Source: Echinarachnius parma
Taxonomy: Eukaryota > Echinodermata > Echinoidea > Clypeasteroida > Echinarachniidae
DNA: 64,000 bases
Assembly (NCBI GenBank): GCA_037951105.1
Contig: JBAMJV010000856.1
Coordinates: 1-64,000, forward strand
Direction: 5' to 3'
Made by a program: the position numbers and the translations under genes. Every line of letters begins with the position of its first letter. Within the stretch, counting starts at the first letter, position 1. Below the pieces are notes generated by a model. The model saw only the letters and a list, made by a program, of their open reading frames with translations, did no database searches and was not told the DNA's origin. Shown one piece after another: positions 34,205 to 45,275 of this stretch.

Positions 34205-36082
34205 ATTGCCACCAACAGTGACGTAATGTGTCATATGTTTTATACGTGAAATTATATGACTGGCTGCGGTTGAAAGGCATTTCGTGGAGGGACCTCACTT
34301 TATATAACGTATCGAGCAATCAACTGTAATTAAGTCGAATACAAAATCATGAAGAGACAGAGAGAGATAGAGAGGGGTAGGGGGGGGGGGGGTAGGGGGG
34401 GGGGGAGGGGGAGGGAGGGCGAGGGGGGAGTGGAGTAAACCGTGCTCCCCCCATGTACTCGATAAGTCTGTGAGGAATTTAATGACAAACTGCTATTTTT
34501 GTTGCATTGTTTTATTTATTTGTTTTACTATAAGAACCAGTAAGGGGCACTGACTTTGACAGTGGGCATAAGAAGTGGCGTCTAGCTCACGCATGCAACT
34601 TTATACCGAGCGATCATATTACCCTCCTTCACAAAAAGGGACAGCCACCCTACCCCATCCTCGAACCCCCACCCCTCATTTTAGCTACGCCATTCATGAC
34701 GTGAAGTATAGTCAAGAGGCATTAAAGGCGGGGCCTCACTCACGCAACTTATTGAGCGATCAACTATCGCGCGGAATGAATAAGTGGCCATATGGGCCGA
34801 CGAGAGACGTAGATTGATGGCGCACGCGTGCCATGGTGACATTTTAACCCCCTGACTGACGTACCGGTCGGTACCAACGGGACGACTAGCTTTGTTGGCT
34901 TTATCATATGCTTACTGTACGAGCAAATGTGCACCATCGGTATCGTGCAAGCATGGACCTATACAGTTACATGTAGGTTCATGGTAAAGAAATAAACTAG
35001 TACATCAATGGTATTATAATTATGTTTCCCATTGAAGCCAGATATATCGGTGACTGAGATCTATATACAATTAAGAGCAGAGTTAGCAAAAATTGCCAAA
35101 AATGATCGTCGTTATATAGAGGTTTAACGAAATAATACGGTAGCGACTCTTCAATTTACACCTGAGATAGATTGTATACATGAAATTAAAAATATCAACA
35201 TATTTAAATGCCTTTACATTTGAACAGATTAGAAGGAAAACATAATATTTCTGTTAAACTGTATATTAACACAGGCCTTGCCTTAGCGAACCTAGTGGGA
35301 TATGAACCCCGTCTTTAGGGCATGGATTATAGCATGTTGAATGGAACAGATTAATTCGCAGTATTAACCCGTTGCCTATATATGGTAGCCCGGTGGGACT
35401 GTAACGTGTAACTGCATACGTGCCAATTGCTTGCATTACAGCTACTGATTGTATGCCACGTCTATGATTGCACGCAATGGTAATAGAGTACTGTCTTGAC
35501 CATGCCCGTTTTATTGTGCGATGGCATTGTATACGTAAGTGGCACTATTGTTCAGTGCGCACCCTAATCTTCAGGACTGGTGTGAGGCATTTGCTTTTCA
35601 ATAGATTCCTTTCAAATCCCTCAAAAAGCAATTTAGCTGTGGTCTTCCAATTAATGTGGCACTGGGAATGTGCTTCACTGGCACTTTGGGGGTTAACTAT
35701 ATGGGGAATGCAACGTCTAGTAGGAAATAGGTCAAACGACGCTAACAACATGTTCATATCTACAGGAGCGAACCATTATGAAAAATTTAAAAAATTGAAT
35801 TTGGCAATAACGATAGAGATTACAACTCTGTTCATGATTATCTTTCACAATTATTTGTTATTGCGGGCCTCTACCTCGCAGAACTATGTTTAAAGCGTAC
35901 TTTCAAAAAGAAAATAGTACCATATTTGTAAACGGGGGGGGGGGGGGGGGGGGTTGGGATGGTTAATTATGTTTTGCATAATATGTTGTACTTTACACGA
36001 TTGGCCAGTCATTAAGAAGGTACATTTATAAAAAATAAAAACAAACGAAATTCACGTACAAAGCATTATGGCATCATCGCAC
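34205..36082. other. gene-free stretch with G runs
   Basis: Contains a purine-rich block with several G runs (34360-34430) and a 19-20 base G run at 35935-35953. Open frames here show no recognisable domain. Confidence 0.45.
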
Positions 36083-36086
36083 TTAA

Positions 36087-36575
36087 AGGGTACCACCACC
36101 TAAAAATAATATTCTTATAAATGAAAGCTAACATCTTTAGTAGTCCATTCCATCAACAAGTTCAGAAAAATATGTTTCAAGAAAGAAAACAAAAATGGAA
36201 AACGCATCACCATTCGTTCATATGGGTCTGCATGTACGAAGACTACCTTTGTCCAGACCGAACGAATCGTACGGGATTCTACTGTCTCCAAACGTACGCG
36301 TGAACAGAACTGGCGCACTGTTTGGCGCGTACGGAACCATGAAATAATAATGGTGTCAGGGATTCGTGGATGTTTTGTAGTTTCCCAAAAGTACACAAGA
36401 AATAGAGAATATTCTCTCACAAAATGTTAAAATTTGTATTTTCCGTAGGTGGTGGTAATTCATCGCATTGTTTATGAATTACACAACCCTTTGCAAAATG
36501 TTGGGTATATATTTGATATCACAAAACGGTACCAAAACATATAATTATGTGTTGTTCTTTGCCTGGTGGTCCCCT
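36087..36575. mobile_element. TTAA MITE, family 3, copy b (reverse)
   Basis: Flanked by TTAA (36083-36086, 36576-36579); starts AGGGTACCACCACC and ends TTTGCCTGGTGGTCCCCT. Longer than the other two copies by about 55 bp because of an internal insertion near 36340-36450. Confidence 0.85.
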
Positions 36576-36579
36576 TTAA

Positions 36580-37243
36580 ATTCCGCGCCGAAACCAACTT
36601 GAATGTATGACGGGCGATAAATCTTTACCAAGGTGCCCGTGTAATGAGCGAAAATTCAAAATCCTAATTGCCGAGACATCGCCATAGGTTGGTACGCAGT
36701 TAAAATAATTCAAATGTTAAAAAATGTAATCATCAACATCATAATAGATGCGAGAAAAAAAGTACATGTAGATTCATAAAAAGAACAAGACATGAACAAA
36801 CCCACTAGAGTTACAAGTGAGTTCGGTCGAACCAGACAAAGATACTACATTGTACAGCCATGACCTAATTCTTACTGAATCCCATACAGACTAGACGACC
36901 AAGATCTAATTGGTCATGAAAATTGTCATTCGGTGACTGTTTGCCATATTTTGCACACAACAGCTTTATCTCCAAGGATAGGATTTCAAATTTAATCATA
37001 ACATTTATCCACATACCGGTAAAAAAACTGTGACATTTGAAGAACAAATAATGTTTTCTTTTTTTAAAGGTAGACATAACTAAAACAATTCAGCTAAAAG
37101 AGCCTCCTCCACAATCCGATTTATTTGCGCTGATTGAGACGAATATGCTTTTCACATGCAAGCTCATGGGCAAAGGTGTAAGTTCGCGATTATTTGCATA
37201 ATCATAAATAACATTGGAATCGAGACGCGGGCCGATCACTCTG
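36580..37243. other. non-coding spacer
   Basis: Nothing recognised. Confidence 0.4.
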
Positions 37244-37462
37244 GGTGGAATTCACAAAGGAGGTTTGTAGGAGGTTTGTACAAACCATGGTTTTACCATG
37301 GTCTACATCTATGGAATGCTGCTTGTATACAAGTAAATTGTAAATCAACAAGGAGTTTACATTCTTTCTCCATCAGTTTACAAATGGCATTCCATAGATG
37401 TAAACCATGGTCAAACCATGGTTTGTACAAACCTCCTACGAACCTCCTTTGTGAATTCCACC
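37244..37462. mobile_element. 219 bp palindromic MITE with GGTGGAATTCACAAAGG ends
   Basis: Arms of about 80 bp are inverse copies: GGTGGAATTCACAAAGGAGG, GGAGGTTTGTACAAACCATG and ACATCTATGGAATGC on the left, with their inverses on the right. Each arm also contains the local palindromes TTTGTACAAA and ACCATGGT. Confidence 0.85.
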
Positions 37463-38337
37463 TAATGTGTTTACATGTTTCATAACAATTTGAGTTCAAC
37501 GAGTTTATTTTTGTTCAGACATACAAGTAATGCACAGGGAAGACACCATTCAGAACAAAACTTATAATATATAACTGTGTGCGACTTACGTTTGCATTAA
37601 AGGGATGCCGAACATTGTAATTTTTGTGTGTGTAAATGTTACCGATATGACACTAACTCCTGTCAATAATCTAGTACTTTCCTTTTTGGGTATTACTGAT
37701 AATGGACATACTCAATGTGATGTTAGATCGCTATAAACTATTTTCCTGACGTTAACGAACCCGTGTCATAAGTGTTAGAGCACGTTCAGATGACGTGGCA
37801 TGCGGAACCGTTGGGGAAAACGGCAACCTCAAGTGGTCAGTTAAAACAGATTTAAGTGATCTCTAATCATTAGTTGTTTCTACCATTAGTGATAAAAAAG
37901 AGGAAATATACGACACGAAATAACATGCATTGCACTTATCAGTAAACGTGATCGAACATGCCAACGTTTGACTTCCCTTTAACAAAACTTATTATGGAAA
38001 AGTGTAGACATAATACATGTCTTGTTTTATGACATTACGCTAAATATTTACCAACATACTTTTCTTTCGTTAAATACTTATCATAAACAATACTTTTGAA
38101 TATCCGCCTATTAATATGATATGCATACATTAGGCCTAACATAACATTACGTCAATTTATTTATGTGGATCTTAGATATAGTGTAATGTAGCTTGACCTT
38201 ACTTTTTGTTAGACACGCTTGCAGAATTTCCAATAGCTTTAAGTCAACCAGTGAAGTAGCTTTCTGCTTCCCCTCAACCCACCCCTATTACTCCGAGGAT
38301 CTCGCCACCCAAAACTCTAGCTTTGAAAGCTACATTG
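37463..38337. other. upstream region of the fucosyltransferase
   Basis: Non-coding. A good splice-acceptor-like site precedes the coding exon: a pyrimidine-rich tract and CTTGCAG near 38222, and a second tract ending CTCTAG near 38320. The coding exon may therefore be preceded by an untranslated exon and intron. No TATA box or other promoter was identified. Confidence 0.35.
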
Positions 38338-39594
38338 ATGGAGGGGATATCAACAAGCAGAAGACTACCTCGCTACGTGGTCTACTTATTAGCGAACTTG
38401 CTACTGTGTAGTTTCCTACTGCTCTTTATGTACGCTTCTCACGATATAGTCGGTACGGAGTATTCCCAACCGGCATACGGTGACTTCAGGCATGTTGTGC
38501 CATCAATAAGAGATGGAGGTAACGCTTTATTAGCTTACAGCATGGCGCTGACCTTTGACAGCACGCCACCACCGACGTGCTTCAGACAGGTACAGTTCTG
38601 GGATGGTTCAAAAGTTGATGTCAAGCCAAAGGAATACGCGTGTCCTGGTGTGAAGTGCGGCATTCGTTACGTGAGGGACACGAGTATAAAGACGATGCGG
38701 AATAGCCATGCTGTAGTGTGGTATCACCGCTCTTAGTGGCCGGACTGGGCCGTAATGCACAAGAATTGCCCACCCGGACAGAAGTGGCTGTTCTACAGTC
38801 TTGAGAGTCCCATACACACAAACAGGCTCGTAATTCCACCGAGGCCCTACTACAACAATTCGTATGACTACGCGATAGGTTATCGGGACGGCGTCACCTT
38901 CATTGCTTCGTATGGCTACTATGACCCGACAGAACCCGATATTGCGAGCGACGAACCTCGGCGAAACTGGGCGAAAGAGAAGCCCCGCCTTGTGGCCTGG
39001 ATGGCTTCAAACTGCGGCACGACTTCTTGGCCTAGACGCGCATTTGTGGTCGCCCTCTCGAATCACATCGAGGTCGACATGTACGGAGCCTGCGGGAACA
39101 AGAAATGTCCCAGGAAATCGGGGGAATGCACCGCACTCCTGCAGACGTACAAGTTGTACATGGCGGTTGAGAACAGCGAGTGCCGGGACTACATTACAGA
39201 GAAGTTCTGGCGAAACTCGCTGCTAAACGGTATCGTTCCCGTCGTGTACGGTACGACCAAGGAGGACTACGAGCGCGTCGCACCGCCCAATTCGTTCATC
39301 CATCTGCACGACTTCAAGTCTGTGCAGGAGGTCGCCGACTATCTGCATAAGGTTGCGGCGAATGAGACTCTCTACAATTCGTATCTAGAATGGAAACGGC
39401 ACGGCTCCGTGAAGTTCAATAGAGGGACGTATTTACTCGGACCCCAATATCTCTGCCAAGTGGTCGGCAGACTTCTGGAGGATGCAGAGAAGGAAGCGGC
39501 GGGAATCGCAGTGAGCTCAAGCGCTCCCGATCTCAACTCGTGGTGGAGGGATGCTTGCAAGAACGTATGGACAGATTTCCCGAGGAAATTCTAA
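38338..39594 (+). pseudogene. alpha-1,3-fucosyltransferase (GT10), single coding exon with one in-frame TAG
   Basis: GT10 enzymes move fucose from GDP-fucose to GlcNAc on glycoprotein and glycolipid chains in the Golgi lumen. Reading from ATG 38338 gives the expected type II layout: a short basic cytoplasmic start (TSRRLPR), one TM helix (YVVYLLANLLLCSFLLLFMY), a stem, then the catalytic region. Recognisable blocks, in order, are AVVWYHRS, SLESPIH, YRDGVTFIASYGYY, AWMASNC, SNHIEVDMYGACG and the GDP-fucose-binding core YKLYMAVENSECRDYITEKF with FWRNSLLNGIVPVVYG. It ends WWRDACKNVW and stops at TAA (39592-39594). Total length is ~418 codons, usual for the family. One TAG at 38734-38736 falls right after the HRS block; the frame continues unchanged on both sides, so it is a lone nonsense codon. 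Either the gene is a young pseudogene, the stop is polymorphic, or the base is an assembly error. Confidence 0.85.
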
Positions 39595-40230
39595 CGGGCG
39601 GGAATTGCAGTGAACTCGAGCGTTCCCGACCTCAACTCGTGGTGGAGGGATGCTTGCAAGAACGTATGGACAGATTTCCCGAGGAAATTCTAACCGGCGG
39701 GAATTGCAGTGAACTCGAGCGTTCCCGACCTCAACTCGTGGTGGAGGGATGCCTGCAAGAACGTATGGACAGATTCCCCGAGGAAATTCTAACGGGCGGG
39801 AATTGCAGTGAACTCGAGCGTTCCCGACCTCAACTCGTGGTGGAGGGATGCTTGCAAGAACGTATGGACAGATTTCCCGAGGAAATTCTAACCGGCGGGA
39901 ATTGCAGTGAACTCGAGCGTTCCCGACCGCAACTCGTGGTGGAGGGATGCCTGCAAGAACGTATGGACAGATTCCCCGAGGAAATTCTAACCGGCGGGAA
40001 TTGCAGTGAACTCAAGCGTTCCAGATCTCAACTCGTGGTGGAGGAATGCCCGAAAGAACGTATGGACAGATTTCCCGGGGAAGTTCTAACCGGCGGGAAT
40101 TGCAGTGAACTCGAGCGTTCCCGACCTCAACTCGTGGTGGAGGGATGCCTGCAAGAACGTATGGACAGATTTCCCGAGGAAATTCTAAACGGCGGGAATT
40201 GCAGTAAACTCGAGCGTTCCCGATCTCAAC
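39501..40230 (+). repeat. 99 bp minisatellite made from the fucosyltransferase C-terminus, ~7.4 units
   Basis: Units begin with GGGAATTGCAGT (first unit GGGAATCGCAGT) at 39501, 39600, 39699, 39798, 39897, 39996 and 40095, with a partial unit at 40194. The period is exactly 99 bases throughout. The first unit is the genuine end of the gene (last 30 codons, TAA, and two more codons). Later units lie beyond the stop and each repeats the same in-frame TAA. The unit at 39996 is the most diverged. Read two bases on, the array is open for about 250 codons as a 33-residue repeat, but there is no support for that being translated. Confidence 0.95.
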
Positions 40231-41289
40231 TATCAATTCTATGGGGATTGCACAATCTAATAGGGGACAAGTTAACACTGTTAAGTATCACAATACAACG
40301 ATAACTATGCATGTATTACAGTTTCTTGCTTTTTTCATGCCAAATTTTAATTTTTATAGCCGATTGCAAACATTTTTATTTGTATTCGTCATGGTCGTAT
40401 TATGTTTTTTTTAAACGAAAGCATTGCGGTTTTTTAACTTTTACTCCTATCATAAATAAAATTAGAGTTCATATCATTATACGTAATGTCTTCTATTTGT
40501 ATACATGATCATGTGAAAGGGTTACACTGATAGATTAGCATGGTAGTCATGATAAAGAACTACATATTAATGATGATTACTGTATAATAGCATAGCATTA
40601 AAGGGACAGACGAATTAATGTTAAACTTAATTCTGTTGGCTAAATCTGTGCGTACGTATACGTGTGTGTGCGTGTGTGTGTGTGTGTGTCAGGGGGGTGT
40701 CACTGCTGCCAGAGTGCAGCGATTTTTGCTCACCGGAAGAGCCCACAACTGGTTGCATTATGGGCTACTTGGGAACTACAGTTAACCAATCACAGAGTAG
40801 TTCAAACGCGTCGTCACGGGATCGAGGTCAATAAAACAAGTTCATATGCATACGTCACAATGGCTCCCATTGTTCTCATAAGCGTGATGAAATCTAGGAC
40901 AGTGCGCAGGAAAATAGGCGCGATAGTCTACGCACTGCATAGCATGATGATTGGTCAAGTATTTCTAGGTCACTACCCGATGACGTAGAGAAGTGGGCTA
41001 CGGGAGCTTCAAAAATCGGTTCACTCCGCCATGTTGCCCATGTACAAAGTCTATGGGACACGTGACTTGCGCGCGTTAAGTGAGCCTTCTAGTTATAAAC
41101 GGGTTGGTTTGTTTATTCATACTTCTATGGTGTGTGTGGGTGTGTGTGCGCGCGCGCAAGTGTATGTTTGTGCCACATCATTAATTTGTTTACCATTCTG
41201 TTATGGGATAAATTTGCCAATTCTGTTTTTGTTTACGTGCAATGAGGCGTGCATAAAACCTGATGCATGTTTTATAATATGATTTTTAA
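40231..41289. other. 3' flank of the fucosyltransferase
   Basis: AATAAA at 40455-40460 could serve as a polyadenylation signal. A (TG)n tract lies at 40664-40690 and a mixed TG/CG tract at 41133-41160. Sequence at 40720-41060 carries ETS-like (CACCGGAAG) and YY1-like (CGCCATGTT) words, but no transcript start could be argued. Confidence 0.4.
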
Positions 41290-41359
41290 AGGGATCTATA
41301 GTAACATTGTCCAAATCCTCAAAATTATCTGGAACTCTAGCAGTTCTCACATACGTCAT
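41290..41359. mobile_element. TTAA MITE, family 2, truncated copy
   Basis: Only the first 70 bases of the family (AGGGATCTATAGTAACATTG to GTTCTCACATACGTCA) remain, between TTAA at 41286-41289 and another TTAA at 41360-41363. Confidence 0.65.
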
Positions 41360-41363
41360 TTAA

Positions 41364-41880
41364 AGGACTTCTAAATTAGAGGATTTAGAACGCTGTTCCC
41401 ATGTATTATTACCTGTAAATCACGAATCCAGCATTCAATTTTAATAATTTTATCTCACTATGGTAAAAAATAAAGACATTTTGAGACCTCTCCTTGAAAC
41501 GTGCGAGCTGATTGGCTAATTGGGCTGTGACGTGTGAAGAGTAAGTTGCACCGACGTTTGTACACAGAATGACTGGCTTGACACCTCATTTCAACAGCCA
41601 ATTTCATAAAGGAAGACAATGTATAGATATCGTATTCGGAATAAGTATTCTTATCAATAAATTTTCTACATTTGACACAAAATGTCCAGATTTCGTGAGT
41701 TTGCCATGAACGAAGTTCTGATCTTACCTGGGATTGCATCGCGTCCTTTGTCAATGCAAATGACGCATCGCGACGGTACGCTGCTGGTACATAGCTACAC
41801 CCGCACGTAGCATATCCGTGCATTGTGCATGACTGCGGCACTGAATGACTATCGCACGCATTTCCTAGAATAACGCGCCC
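41364..41880. other. non-coding spacer
   Basis: Nothing recognised. Confidence 0.4.
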
Positions 41881-42118
41881 TATGCATAAAATGTTGATTC
41901 AAATCATATATATTTTCTAATTATCAAATAGATTTCATGAATTTTATGTGAAGATTATGAATCTCTTTGATAATTAGAAAATATATATGATTTGAATCAA
42001 CATTTTATGCATTTCAACATAACTTTTATAAAACTGTTTCAAGACACTAATGGCTTTCCATAATATTTCAGACCATCTTAGTGCTAAGATCAACTTAGGA
42101 TCTTTGTGAAACACCCCC
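41881..42118. mobile_element. hairpin MITE with GTGAAACACCCCC end, copy c, left arm truncated
   Basis: The right arm is complete (ATGATTTGAATCAACATTTT to GTGAAACACCCCC). The left arm begins only at ATGCATAAAATGTTGATTC, so the outer ~90 bases are gone. A direct repeat of TTTTCTAATTATCAAA-type sequence sits in the loop. Confidence 0.8.
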
Positions 42119-42908
42119 AGGCTGTTTTGGCATGAATAGTGTCGGTCGCAATACCTGTCAAATTGCCTGTTTCATTTTATTCTATACGCTGTACACTTTC
42201 TTTCAAATGTTCCATACCAAAGTTGACACGTTTTGAAAAACAATATTAGACACAATAACGATTTGTATCTATTAACTAGACAAACTGTGCCGAAAGCTTT
42301 CAACTTCAATGAATTTCCGTTAGCTAAATTAAGTAACCCATTATCTTTTATTGTATTAAAAAAAATATATATAATGCCATGAACCTGAGTAGCTTTAAAA
42401 GTGACTGAAAATTATGTAATATTATTCACTTACGGTATGCGCAACACAAATTAATCAAATATATTGAAGTAAACAAATTGGATAGGAATTGTTCATCATT
42501 AATGGATTATATTATACACAACTCGATTGTGACATTTTTAAAAATCAGTCATCTTAAACATACTTTTTGACATAAATAACAATCATCAGAAGTGCATTGT
42601 GACGTATAAATTAGAATTCAAACACATGATAACAAAAAATAAAATAATAAAAAAATAAAAATCGAAATTTACTTTATACATGAATATACACGTATTAAAG
42701 CAAACCATTTCACTCAATGTATTACTGGCTCGATGGCGCAACATTTCTCTTTAAAGAAATCAAGCACGATGGCATCATCGATCAAATTGTAACGCGATGA
42801 TATGGTCATTAAAGTCTTGGAGCAATTACGATGCCATCAGGGGCAATACGATGCGGATGGTCGCGACAAATACCAACCAACCTGCATATTTCCATCCCAC
42901 TATATGAA
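42119..42908. other. non-coding spacer
   Basis: AT-rich; nothing recognised. Confidence 0.4.
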
Positions 42909-42980
42909 GAGCTTAGTTCAAAAAGGAGCGAAATCCACTTTTCATAAAGACTGAGTTTAATAACGAGATCAGTACATAAT
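42909..42980. mobile_element. left piece of a MITE (AAATCCACTTT family) interrupted by the hAT element
   Basis: GAGCTTAGTTCAAAAAGG and GCGAAATCCACTTTTCATAA match the start of the copies at 55268 and 56211. The family sequence stops at the TACATAAT that flanks the hAT and resumes at 49962. Confidence 0.7.
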
Positions 42981-43214
42981 ATCAGAGATGCCAACCTTCA
43001 GAAACAAAAAAAAGTATTCTGAGTATTCTGAGAGGTAAAAAACAGTATTTTTCACCAAAAAAAAGTATTTTGTAAAAAACGTGCGAAGCGACGTAAAAGA
43101 CGTAAAAAACGTGCGAAGCGACAAAAATAGACAAAACTAAAGCAAAAATCTTACCACAACACATATAAGTAGGCATCGGCAGATGCACAAGGTGGAATAA
43201 TCATATAATGACAG

Positions 43215-44360
43215 TTACTTATTGAAGGTGGCTGCTGCCTTCTTGCAGGACTCGAGAACAGAATCAGGGAACTTGGTTTGGTAACAAAACCCACTCATTG
43301 ATGCTTTTTGAGTTAGGATGTCTGATAGTGTGGCAGTGGACAAGTTCGGTCTGAAATCTGTCGCATTCCGCCGCACCAGGCTGAATAATCTCTCATCTGA
43401 TGCATTGCTGTGGGCGATAGAGAGTACCATGAGCATGACCTTTGGAAGATGCACATACTTCTGATTTTGAGATGCATCCTTGATGTCCGCAATTTGAAGC
43501 CATACTGTGTCTGCTCTTTCCTCTAGTGTGATGGAATCAAGAGGATCTGTCTGGAAGTGCCCGAACTCTAACTCGAGAGCATCTAACTCCTCTTGAAGGT
43601 ACCCAAATCTTCTGACGAAGTAGGCCACGTCGGCAAACCTGGTCTCCACCCTCATCCTTGGGTTTGCCACCCGGGCATGATGAATGACTTCGTCCTTCAG
43701 AGGAAAGGTGGCAAGAACGTAATCACACACAGCTACAAAATACCTTCTGACTGCTGCAAAAAACTCTGTCTTTTCATCTTGAGTCAGCTTCTCTGAGGCA
43801 AGAAGTTCTCTGACTGCATTTCCCACAATCAGTTCTTCATTGCCCTTCTGGTTGAGTTCCGATTTATAGTCCACCAAGCTAATTGTAGGAGCACCAGCTA
43901 TGGCAGCAGGCTTGACAAAGCGAACTAGCAGATCATGTAGAAGGCTTTGGAGTTTGTCATACACCAGATGGATTTTGGGGGCTTCCTCTTGTAGCTCCAA
44001 ATTCAGGCGATTGAACATTGGGATCACATTTTGGAGGAACAAACAGTACATTTTATTCCTGTTCTGAAACATTCTGAAGATGTCCCCAGCCTTGTTTGTG
44101 CTCTGTTGAGACGACCCTTCACTCATGCTTGTTGATGACTCATTACTCTTCTTTGCTTTCACCCCTTCCTTGCTGCTTGGATGAATGCAGGACTTAGAAC
44201 CTGCATGCAATGTTGGAGTGCCCACTGATGTAGCCTTCACTCCCTGAGGCTGACCACTTGATGAAGATGAATCCGAGCTTGGTCCTGGGGTAGCATTGCA
44301 GTCTGCAGATGAACTTGATGAAGGATTCTTGCTTGCACTGGTAGAACTGCTCACTTTTAC
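43215..44360 (-). CDS. hAT transposase exon 4 (C-terminal, dimerisation domain)
   Basis: Last exon of the transposase: acceptor TTTGATTTCAG above 44360, stop TAA at 43215-43217, phase 0 with exon 3. The first ~90 residues are Ser-rich and low-complexity. After that the C-terminal part shows the hAT dimerisation segment, LMVLSIAHSNASDERLFS, then VRRNATDFRPNLSTATLSD. The Glu in ASDERLFS matches the position of the catalytic Glu and the E-R-x-F-S signature in hAT enzymes. The frame is uninterrupted. Confidence 0.8.
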   Translation of the reverse strand, partial: VKVSSSTSASKNPSSSSSADCNATPGPSSDSSSSSGQPQGVKATSVGTPTLHAGSKSCIHPSSKEGVKAKKSNESSTSMSEGSSQQSTNKAGDIFRMFQNRNKMYCLFLQNVIPMFNRLNLELQEEAPKIHLVYDKLQSLLHDLLVRFVKPAAIAGAPTISLVDYKSELNQKGNEELIVGNAVRELLASEKLTQDEKTEFFAAVRRYFVAVCDYVLATFPLKDEVIHHARVANPRMRVETRFADVAYFVRRFGYLQEELDALELEFGHFQTDPLDSITLEERADTVWLQIADIKDASQNQKYVHLPKVMLMVLSIAHSNASDERLFSLVRRNATDFRPNLSTATLSDILTQKASMSGFCYQTKFPDSVLESCKKAAATFNK

Positions 44361-44858
44361 CTGAAATCAAATGGGGAAAATATATGGGAAATTCCATGGT
44401 TAGTTATGTTATATTTCATTTTGTTCAATACCTCTTGACAAAACATTCTTCACACATTTATTCAAAACTATTCCAAACGTCTCAGTGACAACACAAATTC
44501 AATCTTTGGAAAAAGGACATGGGAAAATGAGAGTGTTTGTCCAAAATATTCCCCATAAACAGAAGTCATCTGAAATAGAATGTTATCACTACAGCAGTGA
44601 TATCTTGGCAAGTTTTGAGATGTATAGAATAGTTAAAAGCATTGTGAATCCATAAAAGAGATACTGCCTAGTTTAATTTGAAGTAGTAACATTATCACTG
44701 TCTAAAACTGAATTTTACATTTGCTATTTGTCAAAAATCTAAAGCTAATAAAGATTCATTTTACAATGAACTTCATGACACAGTTTAAGAAGATTTAATG
44801 TAACTGAACTCAAACTGTTGATTTCTGAGGATCATTCAAATGCAAAGAAAATACTTAC

Positions 44859-44981
44859 TGAAGTACGAGGTATCTTGAATGACTTCATGGCACTGCTCAG
44901 ACTGTGTGAAGATGTGGAGGTAGAAGGCTTGCTGCAACTCAGCTTCTTGGTTGCGTTGGCTCTACCGCAGGTGTTCCCCTT
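44859..44981 (-). CDS. hAT transposase exon 3
   Basis: A 123-base, 41-codon exon with no stop, between an acceptor (CATATAAAG) above 44981 and a donor GTAAGTAT (44851-44858). It starts and ends in phase 0, matching exon 2 and exon 4. It encodes a Lys/Ser-rich linker (KKLSCSKPSTSTSSHSLSS). It is called on splice sites and phase, since the residues alone are not diagnostic. Confidence 0.6.
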
Positions 44982-45275
44982 CTTTATATGAAAAAAGGCA
45001 AAGTAAAGTAGAAAAAAGAACCATGGGATTAAAATCTTAAGATTAATAATAATAATAATTTTCCATTTTATATATTTATTATAATTACTATTATTATAAG
45101 CTATTTATTACTCGGAGGATTATCCCCAATCACATATGAGTTGCTTTATCATTAGATTGTTAACAATTGATTGACTGCCTTTATGTCTTGTACCTATATA
45201 CCATGGTCTGAGTTGACATTTTTTAAAATCATATATCTTAAAATAAAGATAAATTAGTATTTTGCCTGAACTTAC

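Noticed and set aside
35468-35893. 141-codon frame with hydrophobic stretches
   Set aside because: No start context, no conserved motif and no supporting splice or neighbour evidence in AT-rich sequence.
39540-40304. 254-codon frame with a 33-residue repeat across the minisatellite
   Set aside because: It exists because the 99 bp unit lacks stops in that frame. It begins inside the fucosyltransferase end, has no family resemblance and no independent start signal.
40662-41282. Frames of 108 and 83 codons and promoter-like words downstream of the fucosyltransferase
   Set aside because: Frames include microsatellite translation. ETS-like and YY1-like words are short and common; no start site could be argued.
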